A stretch of 64,000 nt of DNA, taken from assembly GCF_907163085.1 (NCBI RefSeq), contig NZ_CAJQTX010000009.1, forward strand, positions 310,001-374,000. Direction: 5' to 3'. The position numbers and the translations under genes are program-made. The stretch's first letter is position 1. Each line of letters begins with the position of its first letter. This document shows, in pieces, positions 18,203-27,697 of this stretch. The notes under the pieces were generated by a model. That model was given only the letters and a program-made list of their open reading frames with translations. It made no database searches and was not told the DNA's origin. Source of the DNA: Candidatus Accumulibacter sp. ACC003 (GTDB taxonomy: Bacteria; Pseudomonadota; Gammaproteobacteria; Burkholderiales; Rhodocyclaceae).

Positions 18203-19111
18203 TCATTGCGGCCGCCGCGCCCGCGCCGTTTCAAGGTGCCGGCAAAGCCCCTCGGCACCGTCCAGCAGGCGCGGCGTGTGGCGTTGGATCAGGTCGGGCG
18301 GAACGAAAAAGAGGTTGTCGCGGGCGACCGCGGTGATCGACGTCCAGCGCCGCCAGTCGTCGAGCCACTCGGGCCGCGATTCGCCCATGCCGCTGGCGAT
18401 GATCGCTTCCGGATTGGCGGCGATGACCGCTTCGACGGTCACCGTCGGCGCCATCGTCTCGAGCTTGCCGAAGACGTTGTCGCCACCACACAGGCGGATC
18501 ACGTCGGAGATGATCTGCTTGCCGCCGACGGTCATCAGCGGCTGTTTCCAGATCTGATAGAAGCTGCGCACCGGCGGCCGACTGCCATAGCGTTTCTGCA
18601 GGCCCGCCAGGCGCTCGCGAAAACTCGCCGCCGCGCGATCGGCCACCGCCGAGCTGCCGGCCAGCACGCCAAGGCGCTCGATCTCACGGGCGACGTCTTC
18701 GATGCGATCGGGTTGCGAAATGTAGATCGGCAGGCCGAGCGCGCGCAGGCGATCGAGGTGCGCGGCAGCGTTGCCGCTCTGCCAGGCGATGACCAGGTCG
18801 GGCTGCAGCGCGGCGACGCGTTCGAGGTCGACCTGCGAGTAACCGCCGACGCGCGCGATCTTCGCCGCCGCCGGCGGGTAGTTGCTGTACTCGACGGTGC
18901 CGACGACGCGCTCGCCGGCGCCGGCGGCGAACAGTGTTTCGGTGAGGTGCGGCGCCAGGCTGACGATGCGTCGCGCCGGCCGCGCCAGGCGGATCGTCGT
19001 ACCCGCGTCGTCAACCACCGACACCGCGACTTCGGCGCACAGCACGCTACCGGCGCTCAGCAGACACGCGACGAGCAGTAGTTTCGAGCAACGGCTAGCG
19101 ATCTTGGCCAT
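18203..19111 (-). CDS. btuF: BtuF-like periplasmic cobalamin/cobinamide-binding protein
   Basis: 302 residues from the ATG at 19111-19109, with GGAG nine bases upstream; a second ATG at 19120 is too close to that ribosome site. A signal peptide (about 1-26, K-L-L-L-V-A-C-L-L-S-A-G) precedes a helical-backbone substrate-binding fold. The TroA/BtuF pattern includes R-I-V-S-L-A-P-H-L-T-E, Y-P-P-A-A, V-G-G-Y-S-Q-V-D-L-E and P-D-L-V-I-A-W-Q-S-G. BtuF delivers vitamin B12 or precursors to the BtuCD transporter; no transporter genes follow in the window. The start overlaps the end of the decarboxylase gene by 17 bases, within a cobalamin assembly operon, which supports a corrinoid rather than a haem or iron ligand. 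Confidence 0.87.
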   Translation of the reverse strand: MAKIASRCSKLLLVACLLSAGSVLCAEVAVSVVDDAGTTIRLARPARRIVSLAPHLTETLFAAGAGERVVGTVEYSNYPPAAAKIARVGGYSQVDLERVAALQPDLVIAWQSGNAAAHLDRLRALGLPIYISQPDRIEDVAREIERLGVLAGSSAVADRAAASFRERLAGLQKRYGSRPPVRSFYQIWKQPLMTVGGKQIISDVIRLCGGDNVFGKLETMAPTVTVEAVIAANPEAIIASGMGESRPEWLDDWRRWTSITAVARDNLFFVPPDLIQRHTPRLLDGAEGLCRHLETARARRPQ

Positions 19112-20123
19112 CGTCAGCATCTCCAGGGATCCAACTGGCCAGCGCGTCGGCCAGACGCTGCCATTCGGCTTCGCCGCCCGGCAGGCCGCAACGCAGCAGA
19201 CCATGTTCGGGAAAGTGCCGCAGCAGGATCGCCTGCCGGGCCAGGTGTTCGCACAGCGACCCGGCGTGTGGCGTCGCCAGCGTGGCGAACAGCGCCGTGC
19301 TGGCAATTTCGCCAAAGGGCGCCAGCAGCGCCGCCAGCCGTGCCGCAGCGGCCGCCAAATGCCGCCGCGTCTGCGCTTGCCAGGAGCGATCGGCGAGCGC
19401 CTGCCGGGCAACGGCACGAGCCGGGCCCGAGAGTGGCCAGGGACCGATCGCCGCGCGCAGACTCTCGAGCTTGTCGGCGGCGGCAAAGACGAAGCCGACG
19501 CGCGCGCCGGCGAGCCCGAAGAACTTGCCGAGCGAGCGCAGGACGATCAGATTCGGCGCCACGTCGCTACCGGCCAGCGCGCAGACGCCGTTCTCCGGCG
19601 CGGCGTCGGCAAAGGCTTCGTCGACGACCAGCCAGCCGCCGCGCCGCTGCAATTGCCTGGCGGCATCGAGAAGCGCGTCGGCCGACACACTGCTGGCGGT
19701 CGGGTTGTTCGGGTTGCAGAGCACGACCAGCGGCGTCGCCACCGCCAGCGCGCGCGTCAGCGACGCATGCTGCAGGCGACGCAAGCGGTGGCCGGCGCGT
19801 CGCCAGGCTTGCGGATGCTCTTCGTAGATCGGCGTCAGGCAGGCCACCGCCAGCGGCGCGAACAGCGTCGGCAGCAACTGGATCGCCACCTGCGAGCCCG
19901 GCATGGCGAGCAGTCGCGGGTTGCCGTAATACGCCGCCGCCGCGTCTTCGAGACCGTCGTCGTCCTCGGGCAGGCGTTGCCAGCACGCCGGGTCGATCGC
20001 CGGAACGGGATACGCGCAGGGATTGATGCCGGTCGACAAGTCCAGCCAGTCGGCCAGCGTCCAGTCGCCGAAGGACGCGTACTGGCGCGCCGCGGCGCGC
20101 AGGCGACCGCCGTGCTCAAGCAC
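19095..20123 (-). CDS. cobD: Threonine-phosphate decarboxylase (cobalamin nucleotide-loop arm)
   Basis: 342 residues of a fold-type I PLP enzyme. It has the substrate and cofactor motif C-N-P-N-N-P-T at 136-142, Asp168 in V-V-D-E-A-F, and the Schiff-base Lys200 in [13 protein letters not shown]. The N-terminal L-D-L-S-T-G-I-N-P is typical of CobD (named CobC in aerobic-pathway bacteria). It makes (R)-1-aminopropan-2-ol O-phosphate from threonine phosphate, the linker attached by CbiB. The gene overlaps cbiB upstream by 8 bases and btuF downstream by 17, so the three form one operon. Histidinol-phosphate aminotransferase is the main alternative, excluded mostly by context and the N-terminus. 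Confidence 0.9.
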   Translation of the reverse strand: MLEHGGRLRAAARQYASFGDWTLADWLDLSTGINPCAYPVPAIDPACWQRLPEDDDGLEDAAAAYYGNPRLLAMPGSQVAIQLLPTLFAPLAVACLTPIYEEHPQAWRRAGHRLRRLQHASLTRALAVATPLVVLCNPNNPTASSVSADALLDAARQLQRRGGWLVVDEAFADAAPENGVCALAGSDVAPNLIVLRSLGKFFGLAGARVGFVFAAADKLESLRAAIGPWPLSGPARAVARQALADRSWQAQTRRHLAAAAARLAALLAPFGEIASTALFATLATPHAGSLCEHLARQAILLRHFPEHGLLRCGLPGGEAEWQRLADALASWIPGDADDGQDR

Positions 20124-21072
20124 GCGTCAAGCCCCAGCAAAGAATCGTCGCCAGCCACAGCAGCAGGCAGCGGCGTAACAGCGTCAAGGCCTTGCCGATA
20201 TCGTCGGCGCAGGCCGTGCGTCCCTCGCCGAGCAGCGGCCGCTGCTCACGGCGACCGTGGTAGACCGCCGCCCCGCCGAGGGCGACGCCGAGGCTGCCCG
20301 CGCCAGCGGCCATGACCGGGCCGGCGTTCGGGCTCTTCCAGTTCGGCGCCTGCGCGCGCCAGCAGCGCAGCGCGCTGCGCGTACGGCCGCAGAGCGCGTA
20401 CGACAGGGCCGTCAGGCGGGCGGGAACGAAGCCGAGCAGGTCGTCGAGGCGCGCCGCGGCGCAACCGAAATCGGCAAAGCGCTCGTTGCGGTAACCCCAC
20501 ATCGCGTCCAGCGTATTGGCCAGACGGAACAGCAGCGCGCCCGGCCCACCGAGCAGAGCGAACCAGAACAGCGCCGCGAAGACGGCGTCGTTGCCGTTCT
20601 CGAGCGTCGATTCGACGCACGCGCTGGCGACGCCGGCGTCGTCGAGATTCTCGGTCTGCCGCGACACCATCCAGCCGACGTGTCGCCGTGCCAGCGCCAG
20701 GTCGCCGCGCGCCAGGTCGCCGGCCACGCGGCTGGCGTGCTCGCCGAGGCTGCGGCCGCCGAGCGCCAGGTACAGGAGAACGACGTCAACAGCCCAGCCG
20801 GCCAAGCCTGCTGGCTTCAGCCAGAGCACCAGCGCCGGCACGGGCAAGACCAGCAATGACCACGCCAGCAAGCCGCGCAAAGTGCGCCCGCGGCCGCCAT
20901 TCAAAGCCGCTTCGAGGGCCTCGGCAAGCGCCCCGAAACCGACCAGCGGATGCCAGCGCCGGGGCTCGCCGAGCAGGCGATCGAGGGCGGCGCCGGCGAT
21001 CGCCGCCAGGGGCAGAGCAAGCGCCGCCGACCAGGCGAGCGGCAGCAATTCGGGGAAAGAATCGGTAGGCAT
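20116..21072 (-). CDS. cbiB: Adenosylcobinamide-phosphate synthase CbiB
   Basis: 318 residues, an integral membrane protein with several hydrophobic helices and the family landmarks [16 protein letters not shown] near residue 31, V-S-R-Q-T-E-N-L-D, and E-N-G-N-D-A-V. It joins adenosylcobyric acid to aminopropanol phosphate. The substrate comes from CobQ, encoded divergently 35 bases away, and the arm comes from the decarboxylase gene that follows with an 8-base overlap. No clear ribosome site precedes the ATG at 21072, but the N-terminal motifs fix the start within a few codons. Confidence 0.92.
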   Translation of the reverse strand: MPTDSFPELLPLAWSAALALPLAAIAGAALDRLLGEPRRWHPLVGFGALAEALEAALNGGRGRTLRGLLAWSLLVLPVPALVLWLKPAGLAGWAVDVVLLYLALGGRSLGEHASRVAGDLARGDLALARRHVGWMVSRQTENLDDAGVASACVESTLENGNDAVFAALFWFALLGGPGALLFRLANTLDAMWGYRNERFADFGCAAARLDDLLGFVPARLTALSYALCGRTRSALRCWRAQAPNWKSPNAGPVMAAGAGSLGVALGGAAVYHGRREQRPLLGEGRTACADDIGKALTLLRRCLLLWLATILCWGLTRA

Positions 21073-21107
21073 GCGAGAATCGCGCTAAGCAAACCCCGGA
21101 TTCTACG

Positions 21108-22586
<1,479 letters not shown>

Positions 22587-22617
22587 ACGCGCCGGGCTGC
22601 TGCGCCGAAGCCTCTAC

Positions 22618-23085
22618 TCAGGCGTCGTCCGGCTCTTCGCTGCGGACCAGCAGCAACGACCGGCGCCCCTTGCGTACCAGACGCTCGGCGACGCTGCCGA
22701 CGAAGTAGCGCTCGATGCCGCGACGGCCGTGCGTACCGACCACCAACAGGTCGGCGTGCCATTCGGCGGCGGCGTCGATGAGCATGTCCGAAACGTGCTT
22801 CTTCTCTGACTCGACGACCTTGATCTCGACTTCGACGCCGGCCGCACGCACAGTTTCTGCCGCCTTGCCGAGAAAGCCCTCGGCGCCCATACGCAGGCGC
22901 GCTTCGGTCTTGCCGACGCTGTTCGGCAACATCATCGCCACCTCGCGCTGCGAGAGAATCGTTTCGTCGATGGCGTGGCAAATGGCGATCTGCGCGCCGG
23001 TGCTCTTGGCCAGTTCGATGGCTGTTTCCAGGACCCTGCCGCTCATGAAACTCTGGTCGAGGGCGACCATGATGCGCTTGTACAT
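22618..23085 (-). CDS. Universal stress protein (UspA family, ATP-binding type)
   Basis: 155 residues from the ATG at 23085 behind AAGGAG; the longer upstream frame has no ribosome site. The N-terminal M-Y-K-R-I-M-V-A-L-D is typical. The ATP signature G-2x-G-9x-G-S is complete in G-T-H-G, nine residues, G-S near residue 120, so this is an ATP-binding member. USP proteins form dimers and help survival under stress or anaerobiosis; the precise target is unknown. The gene interrupts the cobalamin cluster. An inverted repeat (23111-23123) just upstream may be an operator. Confidence 0.92.
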   Translation of the reverse strand: MYKRIMVALDQSFMSGRVLETAIELAKSTGAQIAICHAIDETILSQREVAMMLPNSVGKTEARLRMGAEGFLGKAAETVRAAGVEVEIKVVESEKKHVSDMLIDAAAEWHADLLVVGTHGRRGIERYFVGSVAERLVRKGRRSLLLVRSEEPDDA

Positions 23086-23110
23086 TTGTTTCCGCTCCTT
23101 GATCTGCAAA

Positions 23111-23123
23111 GTTGTCAGACAAC
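23111..23123. promoter_or_regulatory. Inverted repeat upstream of usp gene, candidate operator
   Basis: GTTGTC, one base, GACAAC: a perfect 6-bp inverted repeat 25 bases before the usp start and beyond its ribosome site. The position suits a repressor or activator site; the factor is unknown. Confidence 0.3.
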
Positions 23124-23145
23124 CGCAAGAATAACACTCTTGCGG
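23123..23145 (-). terminator. Stem-loop downstream of cobU
   Basis: CCGCAAGA and TCTTGCGG form an 8-bp perfect stem with a 7-base loop, 19 bases past the cobU stop on the minus strand. The following sequence TTGTCTGACAACTTT has only a broken T-tract, so termination may be partial. It separates cobU from the usp gene. Confidence 0.45.
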
Positions 23146-23164
23146 GCGCCCGGAACAGCAAGCG

Positions 23165-23710
23165 CTAGCGTAACTCGAGCGGCAAACCGGCGACGACCAG
23201 CGTCACCCGCTCGCACACCGCGGCGACCTGCTGGTTCAGCCGACCCTGTTCGTCGGCAAAGAGCCGTGACAAAGGCGCCATCGGCACGATCCCGCTGCCG
23301 ACCTCGTTGCTGACCAGGATGACCCGCCCCGGCAGTTGCGGCAGCGTCTCGATCAGCGCCCGCGTCGCGCTGCCGAGAAGCGGGCACGAAAGCGCTTCGC
23401 CGGCTTCGGCCTGGCGCGCCGCATCGCCGGCAAACAACAGATTCGATAGCCACAAGGTCAGACAATCGACCAGCAGGCAGACCCCCGGCGCGGCATGCCG
23501 ACGCAGCGCGCCAGCCAGCTCGAGCGGCTCCTCGAGCAGACCCCAGTCGGCACAGCGCCGCGCCCGGTGGTGTTTGATGCGCTGCGACATTTCGCCGTCG
23601 AGGGCCTGCGCGGTAGCTACGTAGACAACCCGCAAAGCGCTCTCGGCGGCCCGGCGTTCGGCCAACATGCTCTTGCCCGAACGGGCACCGCCAATGATCA
23701 GTTCTCGCAT
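23165..23710 (-). CDS. cobU: Bifunctional adenosylcobinamide kinase/guanylyltransferase CobU
   Basis: 181 residues from the ATG at 23710. The P-loop G-G-A-R-S-G-K-S at 7-14 and the guanylylated histidine region R-I-K-H-H-R (His47/48) mark CobU/CobP. Other landmarks are V-D-C-L-T-L-W-L-S-N and V-S-N-E-V-G-S-G-I-V-P. It phosphorylates adenosylcobinamide and transfers GMP to give AdoCbi-GDP, which CobS would then use; cobS is not in the window. CobT is encoded divergently 64 bases away, so both halves of the nucleotide-loop pathway share one control region. Confidence 0.94.
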   Translation of the reverse strand: MRELIIGGARSGKSMLAERRAAESALRVVYVATAQALDGEMSQRIKHHRARRCADWGLLEEPLELAGALRRHAAPGVCLLVDCLTLWLSNLLFAGDAARQAEAGEALSCPLLGSATRALIETLPQLPGRVILVSNEVGSGIVPMAPLSRLFADEQGRLNQQVAAVCERVTLVVAGLPLELR

Positions 23711-23740
23711 GCCGTGAAGATTAACACGCGCCGTGGCGCG

Positions 23741-23746
23741 TATAAT
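23741..23746 (+). promoter_or_regulatory. Candidate -10 element for cobT
   Basis: A perfect TATAAT lies 29 bases upstream of the cobT ATG in the short cobU-cobT gap. The best -35 at normal spacing is poor (AGATTA at 23718); TTAACA at 23721 is closer than usual. It is plausible as the cobT promoter. Confidence 0.4.
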
Positions 23747-23774
23747 CGCGAGCTTTGCCGGGGATCGCCAGAGC

Positions 23775-24809
23775 ATGCAATTTTCCATCGCGCCAACCAC
23801 CGCCGTAGCCGCCCTGCAGGCACGGATCGACGGTAAGACCAAGCCACCGGGTTCGCTCGGCCAGCTCGAACGCCTGGCACTGCAGATCGGCCAGGTGCAG
23901 CAATCGTTGACGCCGGCCCTTGACCATCCGCATCTGCTGGTCTTCGCCGGCGACCATGGCGCCGCCCGCGCGGGTGTTTCGGCGTATCCGCAAGAAGTAA
24001 CCTGGCAGATGGTCGAGAACTTCCTCGCCGGCGGCGCGGCGATCAATGTTTTCGCGCGCCACAACGGCCTGCAGTTGCAGATCGTCGACGCCGGCGTCGC
24101 GCACGACTTCGGCGTTCGTCAAGGGCTGCTCGACGCCAAGGTCGCCAGCGGTACGCACAACTACCTCGAACAGCCGGCAATGAGCGCGGCAGAATGCGAC
24201 ACCGCGCTGAGCCGCGGCGCAGCAATCGCCCGCGACCTGGCCGACCACGGCTGCCGGGTGGTCGCTTTTGGCGAAATGGGGATCGGCAATAGCGCCGCCG
24301 CCGCGCTGCTGACGCAGCAACTGACCGGCACGCCGCTGGCCGACTGCGTCGGCCGCGGCACCGGCCTCGACGACGCCGGCCTGGCGCGCAAGCAGGCGCT
24401 GCTGGCGCAGGCGGTGCAGCGCGCGGCGCTGCCTGCGGACGCCGATGCGCTGACCGTCCTCGCCGAGTTCGGCGGCTTCGAAATAGCGATGATCGCTGGC
24501 GCCATGCTGGCCGCCGCCGAACGCCGCCTGCTGCTGCTCGTCGATGGCTTCATCGTCAGCTCGGCGCTGCTCGTCGCCGCGGCCATCTCGCCGAACATTC
24601 GCGACTACTGCGTTTTCTGTCACCGCTCGGCCGAGCCGGGACACGTCGCGCAACTGCGGGCGCTAAAAGCCGAGCCGCTGCTCGACCTCGGGCTGCGCCT
24701 CGGCGAAGGCACCGGCGCCGCGCTGGCCTGGCCGCTGGTCCGCGCGGCCGCCGCCTTTCTCAACGAAATGGCCAGCTTCGAGTCGGCCGGCGTCAGCGAA
24801 CACGCCTGA
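23775..24809 (+). CDS. cobT: Nicotinate-nucleotide:dimethylbenzimidazole phosphoribosyltransferase CobT
   Basis: 344 residues from the ATG at 23775; an ATG 42 bases earlier would overlap the -10 element. Family marks: K-T-K-P-P-G-S-L-G near residue 20, [15 protein letters not shown] (Glu167), and the general base Glu311 in L-G-E-G-T-G-A-A-L. It activates the lower ligand by making alpha-ribazole phosphate from nicotinate mononucleotide and dimethylbenzimidazole. It completes, with CobU and CbiB, most of the late cobalamin pathway in this region. Confidence 0.95.
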   Translation: MQFSIAPTTAVAALQARIDGKTKPPGSLGQLERLALQIGQVQQSLTPALDHPHLLVFAGDHGAARAGVSAYPQEVTWQMVENFLAGGAAINVFARHNGLQLQIVDAGVAHDFGVRQGLLDAKVASGTHNYLEQPAMSAAECDTALSRGAAIARDLADHGCRVVAFGEMGIGNSAAAALLTQQLTGTPLADCVGRGTGLDDAGLARKQALLAQAVQRAALPADADALTVLAEFGGFEIAMIAGAMLAAAERRLLLLVDGFIVSSALLVAAAISPNIRDYCVFCHRSAEPGHVAQLRALKAEPLLDLGLRLGEGTGAALAWPLVRAAAAFLNEMASFESAGVSEHA

Positions 24810-24872
24810 CGGCCAGCGCTGGTCGACGGCGCCGCTCGCCGCGACCGCTTCGGATGCGGCCAGGCGCACTGC

Positions 24873-24901
24873 TGTACAGCCCGCGCCGGCATCGCTATAT
24901 T
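24873..24901 (+). promoter_or_regulatory. Candidate sigma-70 promoter upstream of YbjQ-family gene
   Basis: TGTACA at 24873-24878 and TATATT at 24896-24901 are 17 bases apart. Four of six -35 positions and five of six -10 positions match consensus. The resulting leader would be about 125 bases. Confidence 0.35.
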
Positions 24902-25032
24902 CTCCTCAGGGGCCGCGCAAGGGGCGCGGCGGGCGAACGCCCTACGTTGACGCAGCGCCGACGCTCAAGCATCGGGCGGGGTTCGCCACGACGCCGGCGA
25001 TTCGACAGCAACCATAACCATCTGGAGCGAAC

Positions 25033-25354
25033 ATGCAAATTTGCCACCACGCACAACATCGAAGGCAAGAAGATCAGCCGCTACTACGGCCTCGTCGCCG
25101 GCGAAGCGATCCTTGGCGCCAACCTCTTCAAGGACCTGTTTGCCGGCATTCGTGACCTGGTCGGTGGCCGCTCGGCGACCTACGAGAAAGAGCTGCAGCG
25201 CGCCCGCGATATTGCCGTCCAGGAACTGCTGCAGCGCGCCCAGGAGTTGGGAGCCAACGCGGTGGTCGGCGTGGACCTCGACTATCAGGTCCTGGGCCAG
25301 AGCAATGGCATGCTGATGGTCTCGGCCAGCGGCACCGCCGTACTCGTCGAGTAG
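25033..25354 (+). pseudogene. YbjQ/UPF0145 family gene with a 1-base frameshift at codon 4
   Basis: From 25043 to the stop at 25354 the frame encodes a normal YbjQ-family protein of about 105 residues. It has [22 protein letters not shown], a heptad-like helix, [13 protein letters not shown] and a final S-G-T-A-V-L-V-E. The expected start ATG-CAA-ATT, behind GGAGCGAAC, sits at 25033 but in another frame: an extra T in the TTT at 25040-25042 separates it from the body. Without it the N-terminus would read [13 protein letters not shown], as in the family. Either the gene is a recent pseudogene, or the base is a sequencing error, or translation starts elsewhere in the body frame, where I see no good start. 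The family function (pentameric, unknown, possibly metal-related) is unclear. Confidence 0.7.
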
Positions 25355-25380
25355 CGCCGACCGCCCGGCGCAGCGGCCAG

Positions 25381-25782
25381 CTAGCGGCCGCTCGCCGAAT
25401 CCTCGCCGAGATCCTTTCCGCTGTGCTCGAACTCCGGGCGAATCTGGCTGGCGCCGCGATACCGTGGCTGGATGTGGGCAGCCGGCGTCGGTGGCACGTC
25501 ACGGGGCAGCGGCGGGTACTCGAACAGCGGCTTCTCGGGCAGCAAGCGTTGCCCATAGTTGCGTTCGTAACGATCAAGGAAACGTCGTATCTGTTCGTCG
25601 TCCGCGCACGGCCCAAAACAAGGCCCAAAGGCGCCGTAATAAGCAAATGGCGGAGCAAAGGCGCTTCCGTAGGGGGAAAACCAGGGCCCGACGGCGGCGC
25701 CGCCGCGGAGCGCGAAGTTTCCCGCAATAGCCTGGCTGGCGATCGCGGCGACTGCCGCAGCGATGAGCAAGGGCATACGCAT
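25381..25782 (-). CDS. Small secreted protein, unknown function
   Basis: 133 residues from the ATG at 25782. The first 20 residues form a clear signal peptide (P-L-L-I-A-A-A-V-A-A-I-A-S-Q-A-I-A). The mature part is rich in Pro, Tyr, Phe and Gly (G-P-W-F-S-P-Y-G-S, F-A-Y-Y-G-A-F-G-P-C-F-G-P-C) and contains two nearby cysteines that could form a disulphide. An R-R-F-L-D-R-Y-E-R-N-Y-G-Q-R helix follows. I do not recognise a family. It converges with the YbjQ-family gene. Confidence 0.6.
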   Translation of the reverse strand: MRMPLLIAAAVAAIASQAIAGNFALRGGAAVGPWFSPYGSAFAPPFAYYGAFGPCFGPCADDEQIRRFLDRYERNYGQRLLPEKPLFEYPPLPRDVPPTPAAHIQPRYRGASQIRPEFEHSGKDLGEDSASGR

Positions 25783-26025
25783 GGCGCGGAAGTGTAGCAC
25801 TTTCCGGGATCGCGGCAGCGCCCACTTCAAGCCTGCAACACGCCAAGAATCGATCGCCGCTGCGGGCGATCTCGGCCGCAACAAAAATCGCGCCTTTGCG
25901 ACAAAAAGCACAGTCGCCTGCCGGCACAGAGCGCATGCTGAGCCATCTGCCATCATTCACCGCCAGCTAGCCGGCCACGCAGCAGCCAGCGGCGGTGCTC
26001 ACCGCGAGGAGGCTTGCGTCGTGCC

Positions 26026-26415
26026 ATGAAATGCTCTGCCTGTCATTCGGAAGATACCCGCCGTTCGCGGCGCCGCGGCGTACGGGAAGGTATCACGCTG
26101 CGCCTGAAACAGCAGGCGCCGTTCCGCTGCCTGGCGTGCGGTTTGCGCTTCGTGGCCAAGATTGAGGACCGCCATTCCGCTGCCGCGCCGCATTACGTAT
26201 CGATTGCCGACTACCTCGGCCTGCGGGGTTGGGCGAGACGCGTCTTTACCGACTACCTGATCCTCGGCGGTCTGGGAACTTTCGTTCTGCTGACGCTGGT
26301 GGTCCTGGTTTTCGCCTTCGCGCTGGGCTGGATCCAACCACACTTCCTGCTTCCGGAAGCGAATTCGGAGCAGCCGCACTGGTCGCTCGGGACGGGCAGC
26401 AAGAGCGCGCACTGA
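26026..26415 (+). CDS. Zinc-ribbon membrane protein, unknown function
   Basis: 129 residues. The N-terminus holds two CxxC pairs about 30 residues apart (C-S-A-C at 3-6 and C-L-A-C near 35), a likely zinc ribbon, separated by a very basic stretch (R-R-S-R-R-R-G). One transmembrane helix (about 80-103, L-G-T-F-V-L-L-T-L-V-V-L-V-F) follows. The best ribosome site, GAGGAGG at 26006-26012, is 13 bases from the ATG at 26026 but adjoins a TTG at 26014, so the start could be four codons earlier. The function is unknown. Confidence 0.6.
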   Translation: MKCSACHSEDTRRSRRRGVREGITLRLKQQAPFRCLACGLRFVAKIEDRHSAAAPHYVSIADYLGLRGWARRVFTDYLILGGLGTFVLLTLVVLVFAFALGWIQPHFLLPEANSEQPHWSLGTGSKSAH

Positions 26416-26516
26416 CAGCCGCCGCGGAACGACGATGAGCGAGTGTCAGGCGACGCGGCGGCAGCGACGCCGATACTGCAACGCAGCAATTGTTGACTAT
26501 GGATGCCGACGATCAG

Positions 26517-26525
26517 TGCTAAAAT
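26517..26525 (+). promoter_or_regulatory. Extended -10 promoter for lipoprotein gene
   Basis: TGCTAAAAT is an extended -10 element (TGn plus TAAAAT). A TTGACT lies upstream at 26493-26498, slightly too far for a standard -35. The predicted start near 26532 gives a leader of about 78 bases to the ATG at 26610. Confidence 0.45.
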
Positions 26526-26609
26526 GCCGGCCTGATCGAGGTACAAGCCGGTCAACCATCAAGCTTTTGGCTCGTTGTAGTCATTTCATTGTCGATAAGG
26601 AACCCCATC

Positions 26610-26870
26610 ATGAAACACTCCCTCCTCGTTGCTGCTCTGCTCGCCCTGGCCCTTACCGCCTGTGGCAAAAAAGAAGAAGCCAAGCCCGTCGCAGCCCCCG
26701 CTGCTGCTGCCGCTCCTGCTGCTCCTGCTGCTGCCCCCGCGGACGCCGCCAAACCAGCCGACGCGGCTGCTCCTGCCGATGCCGCCAAGGAAGCTGCTGG
26801 TGCTGCTGTCCAGGGCGCAGCCGACGCCGCCAAGGGCGCTGCCGACGCCGCCAAGGAAGAGAAGAAGTAA
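26610..26870 (+). CDS. Small alanine-rich lipoprotein
   Basis: 86 residues from the ATG at 26610, with AAGGA upstream. A lipoprotein signal peptide ends in the lipobox L-T-A-C, with Cys about residue 18, followed by G-K-K-E-E-A-K. The rest is low-complexity Ala/Pro/Asp/Lys built from repeats of A-D-A-A-K and A-P-A, probably an extended or helical periplasmic spacer. It is followed by a strong terminator and has its own promoter, so it is a single-gene transcript. Similar small lipoproteins are abundant in beta-proteobacteria; a defined function is not known. Confidence 0.8.
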   Translation: MKHSLLVAALLALALTACGKKEEAKPVAAPAAAAAPAAPAAAPADAAKPADAAAPADAAKEAAGAAVQGAADAAKGAADAAKEEKK

Positions 26871-26883
26871 TTCTCGAACGGCG

Positions 26884-26914
26884 AAAAAAACCGGCTTCCG
26901 AGCCGGTTTTTTTT
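26884..26914. terminator. Bidirectional rho-independent terminator
   Basis: A7, the stem CCGGCT-TCCG-AGCCGG, then T8. The tetraloop stem is flanked by an A-tract and a T-tract, so it can stop both the lipoprotein transcript (plus) and the bamC-MBL transcript (minus), which ends at 26930. Confidence 0.9.
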
Positions 26915-26929
26915 GTCCTGCGAAGCCGC

Positions 26930-27697
26930 TCAACACAGCTGCCGCCAGCCGAAGCCACCCTCCTGATCGGCGACACCGACCCACTCCTTGCTGCAGCCAA
27001 GGGCGGCCGCGAGAGCGTTGACGGCCAGTTCCGGCCGGTTGTTCTCATGACTCAGATGGGCGGCAAGCAGATGTTGCAGGCGAGCCGTATCGAGCTGCCC
27101 TAGCAACATCGCTGCCTGACCGTTCTCGAGGTGACCGAAACGCCCGCCGATGCGCCGTTTCAGTGCCGCCGGATAGCGCGAGGCGGCGAGCAGCGCGTGA
27201 TCGTGATTGCACTCGAGCACCAGCGCGTCGCAGGCGCGCAGGCGTTCAACGATGTGCGGCGTGATCGAGCCGGTGTCGGTAAGCACGCCAAGGCGGTGCT
27301 GGCCGTCGGCAAAGGCATATTGCACGGGTTCACGCGCGTCGTGTGGCACAGGAAAGGGCGTCACTTCGAGACTCCCGATGGCAAACGGCGTGTGGCCGTC
27401 GATCAAGCGGCAATCGGGCAGCGACGAAGCGCCGCGCGCCGCGACGGCGTGCGTACCGTGCGTCAGATAGACCGGCAGGCGATGGCGACGCGCAAAAGCG
27501 AAGACGCCGCCGACGTGATCACCGTGTTCGTGGGTGACCACGATCGCCGTCAACTGCTCAGGGGTGGTGCCAAGTCGGGCCAGCCTCGCCGTTGCCGCCC
27601 GGGTCGAGAAGCCGCAGTCGACCAGCAGCTTGGTATCGCCGGCATCGACAATCAGGGCGTTGCCCTGACTGCCACTGCCCAGCGATGCAAAACGCAT
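26930..27697 (-). CDS. MBL-fold hydrolase, WalJ/YycJ-like
   Basis: 255 residues. The metallo-beta-lactamase metal motif is T-H-E-H-G-D-H near residue 58; further ligands are in V-P-H-D-A, L-T-D-T-G and L-E-C-N-H-D. It opens with M-R-F-A-S-L-G-S-G-S-x-G-N-A, the YycJ/WalJ signature. Members of this family are phosphodiesterase or nuclease-like enzymes. The ATG at 27697 overlaps the bamC stop as TGATG, so it is translated with bamC; a GTG one codon earlier is possible. The substrate in this organism is unknown. Confidence 0.88.
   Translation of the reverse strand: MRFASLGSGSQGNALIVDAGDTKLLVDCGFSTRAATARLARLGTTPEQLTAIVVTHEHGDHVGGVFAFARRHRLPVYLTHGTHAVAARGASSLPDCRLIDGHTPFAIGSLEVTPFPVPHDAREPVQYAFADGQHRLGVLTDTGSITPHIVERLRACDALVLECNHDHALLAASRYPAALKRRIGGRFGHLENGQAAMLLGQLDTARLQHLLAAHLSHENNRPELAVNALAAALGCSKEWVGVADQEGGFGWRQLC

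Noticed and set aside
21073-21107. B12 riboswitch between cbiB and cobQ
   Set aside because: Only 35 bases; no B12 box or room for the fold.
26690-26860. Trinucleotide repeat (GCT/GCC-rich) as microsatellite or ncRNA
   Set aside because: It lies wholly in the lipoprotein frame with a signal peptide, promoter and terminator, so it is low-complexity coding.
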